Below, piece by piece: positions 32,334 through 43,395 of a stretch of DNA of 64,000 nucleotides (its first letter is position 1; each line of letters opens with the position of its first letter). The DNA is from Canna indica (lineage: Eukaryota > Streptophyta > Magnoliopsida > Zingiberales > Cannaceae). A program made the position numbers and the translations under genes. The DNA lies in assembly GCA_034359265.1 (NCBI GenBank), contig CP136891.1:58442001-58506000 (forward strand). Reading direction: 5' to 3'. The notes beneath the pieces were generated by a model. That model did not search any database. It was not told the origin of the DNA and saw only the letters and a program-made list of their open reading frames with translations.

Positions 32334-34247
32334 TTAATCTTCGTCGTCCATTTTCTCATCCTCCTCTTCTTGTTCTTCCTCATCTTCTTGTTCTTCATAT
32401 GGATCAACATCTCTATCTATACATCAATATCAATTATAAACATATAAGTTTGAATATTATCAATTAAAATATTCAGTATTACAATATACAAATTTACTTA
32501 CAGTTTAGAAATGGATCTTTACTTGTACCTTCTCCGATATTAACCGGCGGTATTTCATGAGGAAGACTTTCAGGAACACACAATCGACTCTGTTAGAAAA
32601 ACATATTTAATTAATTACGATGCTAAAAAGATCAACTACAAATAAATTAAATAAATACTTACATAATCAATTGGTGAGGAAAATATATTAGCTTGATTAA
32701 TAATTGGATTTAGCCCCTGTGATGATGAACTATCAAATTGATGTTGAAGCCACATCTGCTCCATTCTATTGAGTCTTTGTTGAACCTCCCTCATCTCAGC
32801 TTCGTGTTTTTGCTGCATTTCTTTCATTGCAGCCTCTTGTTGTCGTCGAAGCTCGTCATAACTTGCATCGTGGGAAGGTGCAACATAAGATTGTCGCTGA
32901 TGTTCCTAAAATTGACTTGGTGTGACTCCAATCCCCTGTAGGCGAACTCGAGAATGATGTTCGAGACTAGATATTTCCCGATATACTTGGTTCTCGAGTT
33001 GAACTCGCTATGTTGTTGGAGTAGTCTCAAGTCGCTCGTTAAGTGTTCGTTAAGCAGTGGCCTACATTTCAAAAAATAGATTATAAATTTAAAAAATATT
33101 AATTTAATTCATTCGTAGATGTGTTATACCATAAATTGAGCTGCTTCTTCGCGTACATATCATCCTCCACTTCTACGAAGATGTGTTGTTCTATACACTT
33201 CAAACTCACTGGACTCTCTATCATGTGCACGCCGCTTCACACAATGTAAATAATAATTAATTATTTAAATGATACTAAAAATATAAACAAATAAATTATA
33301 AATTATTTACTAAACTACTTACAAAATTAGCTCATCTTTGAATATAAGGGGTCGCACCGCTAGTATGTATGCAATCTTGAGTTGCACTTCTTGCCCTTCG
33401 ACACCGTTCAGATGCAGCCTGTCATATTTAATTATAATTATAAAACAAATATTGCAAGTATCAAAATATAAATTCTTACCTGACTAGCTGAAGAATGCCA
33501 ATAGTCGACTATTCTTATCCATGATTCCCTACTAACATTTCGTGGTCGGCGTGCAAGATTTTTCTCCTTTGACTCTTCAATTTTAAAATATTTTCTTTTT
33601 AATAAAAGTTTATAATTTTTAAATTTTCTATCAAAGGCCGCCATAGTAGTGCGAAAAATACGATCCCTATTCTCAGTAGGGAACAAAAAATATCTCTGCA
33701 TTTATAAATGATAATAGTTTGACCCCAAAATATATATTTAATATATAGTTTCAAACAACCAAATAATGCAATCTAACATAAATTCATAACATACCAATAA
33801 TTGCTCCCATAATCCATTCTTATATATGGAAGAAATTTGATTCCAAGGGTCAGGCGTCAACGGTAAGAATGTAGAATCACGCACTAGTAACCCCATAAAA
33901 CGTGAGTATAATCTGTGGCCGCCATCATGACTTTGACCCCAATCAAAAAAGTTGACCATAATTAACTGGTCGGGATTAAATGTATACACAGAAGAAGCTA
34001 TAAAATATGGAGACCCTTCATGTTGCATTTGTGTTGTTGTGTATGTTTTTAAATTACAACAAAAAACATTAATATTAATTTGATTAAATAAATAATGTTC
34101 ACATGTATGATGACATAAAAACTAACTCCAAATGTAGAAAGGTCTATGAATTCGTCCTTGTGATGGCCCAGGACGATCACTCTCGGGACTAAGTTCACCC
34201 TCCTCGCGGGTCTCAGCATCTGAATCTACTATTCTTGATCTTGACAT
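32334..34247 (-). pseudogene. TNPA-like gene of CACTA-B
   Basis: ATG 34247 opens MSRSRIVDSDAETREEGELS, the counterpart of the Arg/Glu/Ser-rich start in family A. Later blocks: FFDWGQSHDGGHRLYSRFMG (about 33780-34028), FPTENRDRIFRTTMAAFDRK and RRPRNVSRESWIRIVDYW (33480-33701), a coiled coil RRQQEAAMKEMQQKHEAEMR with EVQQRLNRMEQMW (32720-32860), and an acidic tail EEQEDEEEQEEEDEK ending at TAA 32334. The arrangement matches plant Transposase_24 proteins. Several in-frame stops and uncertain introns mark it as decayed. Confidence 0.65.
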
Positions 34248-34328
34248 CCTGTATAATAACATAATATTATATATTGATAAATACATAAAGATTAACCAAA
34301 TATACAAATAATATTGATAAATAATAAG

Positions 34329-37300
34329 TCATTTACCGATGTCATATAAATCTCTAGGATATACATTTATGATATGCGACCACTCATTATTCTTCGGATC
34401 TGACATGTAAAATACTTGTTTTGCTTGTGATGAAAACACATACGGGTCATCTTTTAGAAATGCACCGGTATGAAATAATCGAGAAATGTTAACTAGTGTG
34501 AATCCATTCTCATCCACTCGTAAACCCCGTGAATTCCTTATATCAACCCATTCAGCACGAAAAAGAACTACCTTGAATACCCCACGGTAGTCCAATTCAA
34601 TTACATCTGTTAGACCTCCATAATATTGACGATTGTCAGCTTCAACCATTAAACCACTATTTTATGTTTTATGCAATTTTTCTCATTGCTTGGTATGAAA
34701 TCTATAACCATTTATAATCAGTCCATCATATTTTCTAATTACGAATACTGGACCTCGAGCTAACGCAAGCAGTGAAGCATCACAATTATTTTGTACCATT
34801 TTCGATACTTTATCTTGCAACCACAATGTGAATCTCTCTATGATCCACCTTTGTTGTTGAGCATTCGATGCAACTGATAAATTATTTATACGACATTGTT
34901 CTTCAAGAAATTGCCTGAGACAATAAAATAAAAATAACACCAAGAATCTTAAAATAACTTAAAATATGGAGACATTTAATAACAATTGATACCTTTTGTA
35001 TGGTTCAATCATTGGAGTATGCAACAAGACATATCTGTGCATTTGAGCATATGCATTTAAATCCAACGTACCAATGCGAGCTTTGCCAATAAATCGACCA
35101 CCAGAAGAAAATAAGTAGTTTTCAATATTTTCAACTTCATAATTTCTCTGCGGACGATTGAACACCGTTTCAATATTATTAAAATATCGAGAACAAAATA
35201 TAAGACATTCATCAACAATATATCCTTCAGCGATGGATCCTTTTGGTTGTGCTTTATTTCGAACATGAGATTTATATCTCATAAATAACCTATGAACACG
35301 AGATAAATTCTCCTCATTTGACGATTCACTATTAATACTTAATGAACACGAGATATTTAAAAAATATAAATAAAACAAACCTTTCAATTGGGTACATCCA
35401 GCGGTAATGAACAAGACCACCAAGTTTCACCTCTGTTGGAAGGTGAATCATCAAATGCACCATAATAGTGAAAAAACTCGGTGGAAAAATTTGCTCCATT
35501 TTACATAAGAGCAGAGGCACACGTGATTGCAAATTGTCCAAGGTAGAATGGTCTAAATTGGCACTACATAATTTTTTGAAAAATGCAGAAATCTCTTTAA
35601 CAATGAGGAGAACATCTTTATGCACAATTCCTCGTAATGCATGCGGAAAAACATCTTGAAGCGGTATATGTGAATCATGACTCTTCAAGTTTTGTAACCT
35701 ATGATCCTTGAGATTCACACATCTAGAAATATTTGATGAGTATCCATCGGACACTTTCATATTTTTGATATACGTCAGCATGAGATCTTTTTCAAGAGTG
35801 GACATTGAATAAATTGCCAAGGGTATATCATATCTACCATTTGGTAATAATGTTGGATGTAAATGATGTCTTATATTCATGTCTTGCAAATCTAATCGTG
35901 CATTCAAATTATCTTTCTTTTTTCCATCAATATCCAATATAGTACCAATCAGATTATCACATATATTTTTCTCAATATGCATAACATCCAAATTATGACG
36001 TAATGGATAATGCTGCCAATATGATAATTCGAAAAATATACTTTTCTTTTTCCACATTCCATAATCTTGCCTCTGAAAACTTTGCTGATCGAGTTTGTGT
36101 GTCTGCATTAATGCCTTCTGACTCACTACCCAAATTATTTCGAGTGCGCTTTCTACTTGTGTTGATAGTTTTGCCATAAACATGTTTAATGTGTTGAATC
36201 TGCTCGTAAACAATCTTCGAATCAACTGGCACTGGTGCATTATCATTTTCTATTGTCCCATCAAATAATTCAATGTCCTGACGAAACGGATGTTCTTGTG
36301 ACAACCATCTACGATGGCCTAGATAACAACGTTTTTTTCCGTGATTAAGCCAACGAGAATCTGTCTAATCACTGCATATGGGACAAGCATATCATCCTTT
36401 AGTGCTCCAACCTGATAACATTGCATATGTTGGAAAATCATTAATGGTCCACATTAAAGCTGCACACAGAGTAAATTGTTCGCCGGAGATACTATCAAAT
36501 GTTGTTACTCCGCTCCACAACAGCTTTAATTCAGAAATGAGAGGTTGTAAGTACACATCAATGTCATTTCCTGGTCCCTTAGCGCCTGGAATTAACATTG
36601 ATAACATTATTGAAGGCCTCTTCATACATGCCCATGGTTCTATATTATAAGGTATCAATACAACAGGCCAAGTGCTATAAGTTGTGCTCATTGATCGAAA
36701 TGGATTAAATCCATCACTTGCAAGACCCAATCTAACATTACGTGAATCAACAGCGAAGTCTGGATATATTCTGTCAAAAGCTTGCCAAGCTTCTGCATCA
36801 GCAAGATGTCGTATGATTCCATCTTTGGTCCGTTTTTCAGAATGTCATCTCATCGAGCTTGCGGTCTTCGATGACATATATAAACGAGTCAGTCTTGAGA
36901 TAAGTGGAAAATATCGTAACACTTTTGCAGGGTTTTTTTTTCGTTCTAATTGACTCATTGATTCATCATTAGTTGAAGAGGAAGTCCATCGAGACAATCC
37001 ACAAATGTTGCATGTTGATGCTTCCGCAGTTTCATCCATGTATAGAATGCAATCATTTGGACAAGCATGTATCTTTTGATAGAATAAATCTAAATCTTTC
37101 ACATATTTTTTTGCTTGATGACAAGTTGATGGAAGTGTATTGCCTTCTGGAAAAGTTTTTTTCAACAATTCTAACAACATTGAGAATGACTTTTCAAACC
37201 AACCATTAAGAACCTTTATATGATATAATTGAATGATAAATGATGATTTACTGTATTTTACATAATTTGGATACAGATGAACATCAAGATCATCCATCAT

Positions 37301-37768
37301 AGAATGTTGGGAAGGTTCTTATGGCAGTTCTAATGCATTTGGAGCTTCATCAAGATTAACATTTGGTGTTTCATCATTGACATCAATTGGTGTTTCATCA
37401 TTGACATCAACTAGATTTGGTGCATCATCATAAATCATATCGGTTCTATTTAGTGTGTCATCATTATGATAATGTACTTGCTCAAATGCTTCGGCTCTGT
37501 TTGATATATCAAGTTGTGCATCTATTGTCGGATATAAAGGTTCACCATGGTAATACCAAATGGTATATCTCGGTAAAATTCCATTCCATATTAAGTGCCT
37601 TTGAACATCTTCTGGTTTATGATATTTTCTATTTATGCATTTTCTGCATGGACATTTCATTGTGCCATCATCATCCAATCCATGATCAACTGCGAACTGA
37701 ATAAAATTTTCTATGCCTCTCGCATAAGCTTCAAATGATTGAGGTGCTGACATCCAAGTTTTATCCAT
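34329..37768 (-). pseudogene. TNPD/TNP2-like transposase of CACTA-B
   Basis: Begins MDKTWMSAPQSFEAYARGIE (ATG 37768; a TTG 12 bp upstream is a less likely start). The transposase-associated CPCRKC region follows. The Transposase_21 core includes YQKIHACPNDCILY, CNICG, SDGFNPFRSMS and LSGWSTKG. The next blocks are HNLDVMHIEKNICDN (about 35990), DUF4218 (RVPLLLCKMEQIFPPSFF to VHYRWMYPIERF), a split exon with GYIVDECLIFCSRYF, and DUF4216 (YYGGLTDVIELDY to FSSQAKQVFYM). Frameshifts near 36050 and stops near 37319 and 36390 break it. Sequence identity to family A is limited to motif level, so the two families are well separated. Confidence 0.8.
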
Positions 37769-37839
37769 CTTTGACTTCAAAATTGAACTTCAATGTTACT
37801 ATCAATGGTATAGTCATATAGGTGGGTTGGTCATATCTC

Positions 37840-38050
37840 ATTCAGCAACACATTATTAATATCGCACTTATAATCTCATTTAATCACAACAAGTCACTGA
37901 AAATTTTGGCAGCATCTCTCTTTAGTTCTCCAAGTACGCAAAACATCTGAGGCGTACCGGAGAACACAAGAGATGCAACCAATATTCCATTGACATGTGT
38001 GATCAAATGAAATTAAATTTGTGTTATTAATAATTGTGTTGTTAAACTGT
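37840..38050. repeat. Inverted repeat upstream of CACTA-B TNPD
   Basis: The arms pair around TACGCAAAACATCTGAGGCGTA. Inner words GCATCTCTCTTTAGTTCTCC and GGAGAACACAAGAGATGC match the inner stem of family A hairpins. The outer arms (CAACACATTATTAATA and TATTAATAATTGTGTTG; TCATTTAATCACA and TGTGATCAAATGA) have their own sequence but keep complementarity. It lies about 70 bp before the TNPD ATG. Confidence 0.8.
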
Positions 38051-38089
38051 CCAATAAGGGACAATTCAAGATTTATTATTTGAAATATA

Positions 38090-38459
38090 TAAAGTTTGTA
38101 GATATTATTTAGTAAAATATTAAGTAGAATACATATTCCTTCATATCGAAATAAGTATTCAATCTAATATTACAACTAAATTTTATCAACAAAATTTATA
38201 AAATCAATAAATATTTTTCGAACGGATCTAAGTTCTTGGTAGAAAATTATACATCTCAAAATTTGGACAATCAAATTATTTTATCCAGTCTATCATAATT
38301 AAGAAAAATAAATTAAGATAACACAAATCCATATAAAATAAATAAAAAATATCAAATTAAGAACAAGGCATATGATATTAAATAAATAAAAAGTGGTTAT
38401 TCTAATTAATGAATTCTATATTTGGTTATTCTAATTAATTATACTCTAATACAAGTTTA

Positions 38460-38492
<33 letters not shown>

Positions 38493-39247
38493 TGTTAAGC
38501 TGTGATGAAGAACTGAAGTAAAAGTGAATTGCAGAGGTTCCTTTGGGTAGATGTAGCAGTGCAGAACCACAAAGTGACTCACTCAAAGCTAACAACTAAA
38601 AGAAAAGAGGTTCTTTAATTTCCTACATTCAACCAAGTAGGTCAAAAGAATTGTTAGATGGGGATTGACTTTCCTACCCGGATTCGATCAATCACATGTC
38701 TTCACATGATTTATTTTCTTTTGCACATGATTTGTTTTCCATCAAATTGCTTCTTGCTAACTCTTTTGCTCATGATTGGGATTCTTTCTCGCAAAGTAAA
38801 CTTCTTGTTGTTCCATATATGGAGGGCTAGGCGGGTAAACCCTAGAGGAGCTCCAAGTCCTAGAGTTCAAGACAGTGAGAGCTAATGATAATGGGGATAA
38901 GATACAAAGTAGTTATCAGGTTTATATCAGTTGTGGTAACTTCAGAATTTATGAAACTTGAAGGGAATTCCGGAATTTGGTCCTCATTGTACTATTTTTT
39001 TTGGGCTTTCATTAATATTGCGATGTCGAACTATGTTATATCGGTGTTTGTTGTGCAATTGTTCTTGGTTGCAATAAGTTTCTACTTTTTTGGAGTCTTG
39101 AATTGAGCTGCATTAATTATAATGAACAATGGATTAAGAATCATGGCCTACAGTATATAGTCTGCACCACCAGTCATCAAACTTACATTATACATAACTC
39201 AAGAATCAACCTTGGTAGAATGATAATTATTGTTATTGTTGTTCAGT

Positions 39248-39286
<39 letters not shown>

Positions 39287-39289
39287 TCA

Positions 39290-39321
<32 letters not shown>

Positions 39322-39329
39322 TCAGTATT

Positions 39330-39365
<36 letters not shown>

Positions 39366-39990
39366 TCATTATTTATAATAATAATAATAATAATATGAAC
39401 ATTTTAAAAATGTCTGCCGGTGCACATTTGATCATTCAAAGAGTATTTGTTCCTAACATAACATATAAAAGAAACCATCTTACAATGCTAACTAATTAAT
39501 TACTTAGCTTAATTAATTCAGCCAATAAAATCATGCAGCAGACGACTTCACCTTATATTTAAGGTCATGTTCAAGTGTATGAGGAAAACTAATTCTGTTA
39601 TGATATTTTTTTAAAACCAGTTCTGTTTGGCATTTCTTCACACATATATCATACCCGAAAAAAAGCATCAAAGTAGCACACCAGACCATAAAAATTTTAC
39701 TTGTCTATACCATTATTTAAGAACTTGATATAAAAAATAAAATTATAAATAAATTATTTTTTACTAACCTTGGTGTAAGATGAAAAAATTAAAATCACCT
39801 GTGTTGAGCTTGTTTCACCGGAGAAAAAGAGCTGGTTTCACCGGAGCAGTGTGATTTTGAGCTGATTTTATCGGAGGAGAAAGATTATATTGAGCTGGTT
39901 TTATCGGTGGAGAAAAGAGGAGAGGGTAAAGATGAGGAAGGAGAAGGGAAAAAGTTAGCGGGAGAGACGAAATGAGAGGGTAAAAAGAGG
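38090..39990. other. Long leader/spacer of CACTA-B, unidentified content
   Basis: Between the hairpin and the TATA box lie 1.9 kb of AT-rich DNA. It contains (TAA)n tracts at about 38467-38492 and 39246-39391. Two plus-strand ORFs of 75 and 73 codons (38658-38885 and 38885-39106) are rich in hydrophobic residues, resemble nothing I know and run against the transposase genes. A further nested insertion or captured host fragment is possible, but no ends were found. Confidence 0.4.
39246..39391. repeat. (TAA)n microsatellite
   Basis: Three long runs of TAA/ATA triplets separated by TTCAGTA- or TTCATTATT-type interruptions, probably amplified by slippage. Confidence 0.9.
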
Positions 39991-40000
39991 TTTTATATAC
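39991..40000 (-). promoter_or_regulatory. TATA box for CACTA-B TNPD
   Basis: Minus-strand GTATATAAAA lies just inside the 5' subterminal repeat zone, the same relative position as the family A TATA box. Confidence 0.45.
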
Positions 40001-40039
40001 GAAATTAAATATTAAAAAAATTAATAAAAGCTGCAACTG

Positions 40040-40440
40040 AAAAGACGATTCTGCAGCTGAAAAGAAATCCCCTTTTCAGCTGCAGGTCGTACTATTCGTA
40101 CGCTCACGGGTCGAAAATTTTCAACCCGTGAGACGATGCTTCGACGACCGTGAGCGTCGAAACATTTCGACGTCAGCGCTGCGTCGAAATGTCTCGACGC
40201 TGGTGTTTCGAAACCATGTTGCATCGAAATGTTTCGATGCCTTTAACCCGAAGTGTTTCGACGCCAAAAAGACACCGTTTTGCCGGATAAATGGCGGGCC
40301 TGCGTCGAATTACTAATTTTTACATATCGACGTCTATATTAGACGTTGATATGTATAGACTTCCGTTGCCCATCCTTCTTAATTTAGACCTTTCGAGGCT
40401 TCTCGGGACGTAAAAAATTAAACGTCATTATTTTGAGAGT
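40040..40440 (-). repeat. 5' subterminal CGTCGAAA array of CACTA-B
   Basis: Many GTCGAAACATTTCGACG and GCGTCGAAATGT words, several as short palindromes, between the promoter and the terminal TTGTAGTG. Confidence 0.75.
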
Positions 40441-40454
40441 TTCTTGTAGTGATT

Positions 40455-41576
40455 GTACTAATTAATCGCTACTAGTGCAAGACAATTGGTTTTCCTTTTT
40501 TTTACATTTTTTTATCAAATCAGGAACTATAAGTTCCACAATACCAAAAATATGAGTTGTAGGAAAATTTTTTATCAAAACTGAAATCAATTTTGACAAT
40601 GTACTCTTAATGCCCTCATATATTGGTGAAACATCATATTTTTTCTTCTGATTTTCTCTCCTTGGACTGCGCCCCACATCCACCCGTTGGCATCATCTCC
40701 TTAGACAATTGGTTTTCTTTTTTTTTTACAGTTTTTTTTAATAAATAAGTTGCTTTTTTTTCCTTAGACACCTGAATTCTCATCAACTCATAATGAGCTA
40801 AATCTGGAGATAAGGTCTCTCCATTTGAAACAGAAACAGAAGATGAACTGTCAGACTTTATCCTATCTAATATAGAAGGGCTGAAGATTGGCTGCATATA
40901 AAGAAAAAAATTTCCATTGAAGCATCTTACAAACTAAAGCTGGGCATCAAGAGGGGTGAGCCGTTCTGCTGAGACCCTCAATTCAATGCCAGTAGTATGG
41001 TGCTTTGTCATGCCTCTAGTTTCATCCGATTGTTTAGCAAAAGGAGGAAACATATATATTCCTGCATGTTAGCATTCTTGAGTTAGAAGGCAATCAGGGC
41101 GCTACAAACAAGAACAAACATATATGGAAGTTTCAACACACATGCTTATACATTTATGTAGCAAGAAATAAAAGAACATCCACTAATTAGTATATGGTTT
41201 TGAATGTAATTAACTGTTATGAATTATCATAGGCATGCACCTGACAGCAAAGAAGAGTCATGCGGTCATCCTTTTGCATCAATAAGTGGTGTCTTAAGCG
41301 ATAGTACACGAGCTCATGATTTCAGCATGAAAACAATACATTTTAATTTTAACTGATTAACTAAGAGCGAAATAGGTTTCAAAATTAATTAATTCTATAT
41401 ATGGTCAGTATTAATTCCCACATTAATCATGGCATAGGGTCATTTAACATGTGTTAAAGACTACATATTGGGCAATACTAAACTCCAGTTCCTACAACTG
41501 TGTTATCTAACTCTGTTTTATGTAGATTGCGAATGCAAAATTACAACAACAATAACATCAAATTCTTAATCCAATA
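40455..41576. other. Intergenic spacer with a minor minus-strand ORF
   Basis: Host DNA between CACTA-B and A4. A minus-strand frame at 40634-40897 (87 codons, SPSILDRIKSDSSSSVSV and LAHYELMRIQVSKEKKA) and an overlapping one at 40462-40683 have plausible but unrecognised composition. Two near-identical CAATTGGTTTTC-plus-poly-T segments (near 40482 and 40707) suggest a local duplication. No other signal was seen. Confidence 0.35.
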
Positions 41577-41596
41577 CACTACTAGAAATTAGGTCT

Positions 41597-41885
41597 TCAG
41601 CAACGGCTATCAGCAACGGCCGCTCAAGCCGTTGCTATTTGCAACGGCGTTCTTACGGCCGCTCGAGCCGTTGCAGATATTTGTATCTGCAACGGCGTTC
41701 TAACGGACACGCGAGCCGTTGCGGATTATTTTAATTATCCGCAACGGCTTTCTGACGGAAAGGCGAGCCGTTGCTGATATTTTAATTATCAGCAACGACT
41801 TTCTAACGGACAAGTGAGCCGTTGCTGATGATAACTTATCAGCAACGGCTTTCTAACGGGCGAGTGAGTCGTTGCTGATAAGTTT
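41597..41885 (+). repeat. 5' subterminal AACGGC array of A4
   Basis: Same modules as in A1. It adds CCGCAACGGCTTTCTGACGG variants, giving one more module than A1. Confidence 0.8.
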
Positions 41886-42344
41886 ATATAGGGCACCAGT
41901 CGCGCCCGACCCTTCTTCCTCCCGTTGCTGCCGCCACCGCTCCTGCTCTCGCCTCTCGCCGCCGCTGCCGCTGCTGCCGATGCCGACGACGCTTCTTCAT
42001 CCTCCCGCTGCTGCCGACTTGTTCAGGTATGCCTCGCCGGCCGACCGTCTCTTCCCGTTGCAGCCGGCAGGAATTAATCCGACCGAAACCCTATTTCTAG
42101 GGTTTCGACCTGCGGCGGTCGGCCGATGGCCGCCGCCGGACCTTGTACAGTGGTCGGACAGTGTGTCCGGCTACTGTACGCCGGCGCCGGAGTCCACCTG
42201 ACTCCGGCGCCGGAATTTATAAATTTATATATAATTTTTTATTGTTTTATAATTGTTAATTAATTGTTTTATAATTGTTAATTAATTGTTAATTAATTAT
42301 TTAGATTAATTGTTTAATTTGTTAGATTAATTATTAGGGTTTAG

Positions 42345-42515
42345 ATTAATTTCGGACGCGCGCCGGAATCGTCCACTTCGGACGCGCGCCGGAATCGTCC
42401 ACTTCGGACGCGCGCCGGAATCGTCCACTTCGGACGCGCGCCAAAATCGTCCACTTCGGACGCGCGCCGGAATCGTCCAATATGGACGCGCGCCGGAATC
42501 GTCCAATATGGACTC
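42345..42515. repeat. 26-bp minisatellite in A4
   Basis: About six and a half copies of the same unit as in A1 (CGGACGCGCGCCGGAATCGT core). Open frames over it are artefacts. Confidence 0.9.
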
Positions 42516-42704
42516 GAACGGTCTCGAAACATTTAGAAAATAATCATGCATCCGACGAGTTCATATGTTTGTGTGTATGAGGTGTTTGTGATGTGTGAAT
42601 GAATGTGTGTATGAGGGTATGGGTGTGTGAGTTATGTATCAGATAATGTATCAATGTATCAATGAAAATTTGAAATTTTTAATTTTTCTGTTTCCAGGTA
42701 CACA

Positions 42705-43045
42705 TCATCAGCAACGGCTTTCCCACGGCCGTCCGTGGGAAAGCCGTTGCTAAAAGTGTATCGAAAGCCGTTGCTGATGACCTACAGCAACGGCTTAGCG
42801 ACGAGCTTTTACTAACGGCGTTGCTACGGACTCAGCGGCCGTTGCTATTAATGTTATCAGCAACGGCTCCGGGTCTATGGCAAAACCGTTGCTGATAATG
42901 TTTTGAGCGACGGCCCGAGCGGCCGTTGTTGATCCGTTGCTAAGTTATCAGCAACGCGACTTTCTATCACGGCTCTATTGCAACGGCGCAGCCGTTGCTG
43001 ATGCTCTTCAGCAACGGCTCAGCAACGGCATCAGCCGTTGCTGAT
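42705..43045 (+). repeat. 3' subterminal AACGGC array of A4
   Basis: Includes the TTTCCCACGG palindrome near 42713-42755 and ends shortly before the terminus, as in A1. Confidence 0.8.
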
Positions 43046-43075
43046 GCCCATTTTTCTAGTAGTGATACTAGATGG

Positions 43076-43395
43076 TGTCAGTTATACGAATTTGATGTCT
43101 TCAAATCCCTATGTCCATTAAGGCTAGATCCGTCTCAATATCTAGTTAGGCCTACCTCTACCCTACCTCCTATATTCTACTTCTTCTTTTTTGACGAAAG
43201 TTCTATCTTCTACTATTAAACTATCACATTTTTTAATCAGGGCATCTGGCGTCTCCGTAGTACATGTCTAAATCATCTTAAACGATGATTTCTTAATTTG
43301 CATATATGCTACATGCACTTTTTGTCGGATGTATTCATTTCTAATCTTGTATGGTCTACTACCATATTGGAACTCATAAATTATAAAACTGGAGA
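43076..43395 (-). pseudogene. RTE-type LINE 3' fragment, decayed
   Basis: On the minus strand, broken frames read KIRNEYIRQKVHVA followed by a DA-containing stretch. This is the conserved C-terminal motif of plant RTE LINE polyproteins (R-N-E-Y-I-R-x-K-V-G-V-A, then W-F-G-H-V-x-R-R and D-A-P). On the plus strand this appears as GTCGGATGTATTCATTTC. Frameshifts and stops are frequent. A4 ends 11 bp to the left. Confidence 0.6.

Larger units (their letters stand above)
26805..40451 (-). mobile_element. CACTA element of a second family (B), carrying nested A3
   Basis: Left end CACTACAACACATCG and right end GAGTTTCTTGTAGTG (inverted, CACTACAAGAAACTC), flanked by ATT (26802-26804 and 40452-40454). 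TNPA-like and TNPD-like genes lie on the minus strand between 32334 and 37768. The right end (5') has a GTTTCGACG/CGTCGAAA-rich subterminal zone; the left end (3') has GGCGTCAATATT and TTCGACGTCG words. Family A element A3 interrupts it with its own ACA duplication, so B is older. Without A3 it is about 8.8 kb. Many stops in both genes show it is dead. Confidence 0.85.
41577..43064 (+). mobile_element. CACTA element A4, 1.5-kb deletion derivative
   Basis: CACTACTAGAAATTAGG at the left, CATTTTTCTAGTAGTG at the right, and ATA on both sides (41574-41576 and 43065-43067). It contains the complete 5' array, TATA box, GC-rich leader and 26-bp array (to about 42515). It then jumps at 42570 directly to the sequence just before the 3' array (A1 about 8540). 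Both genes and the leader inverted repeat are gone. It is a non-autonomous, dSpm-like copy that would need proteins in trans. An 11-12-bp filler sits at the junction. Confidence 0.95.
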
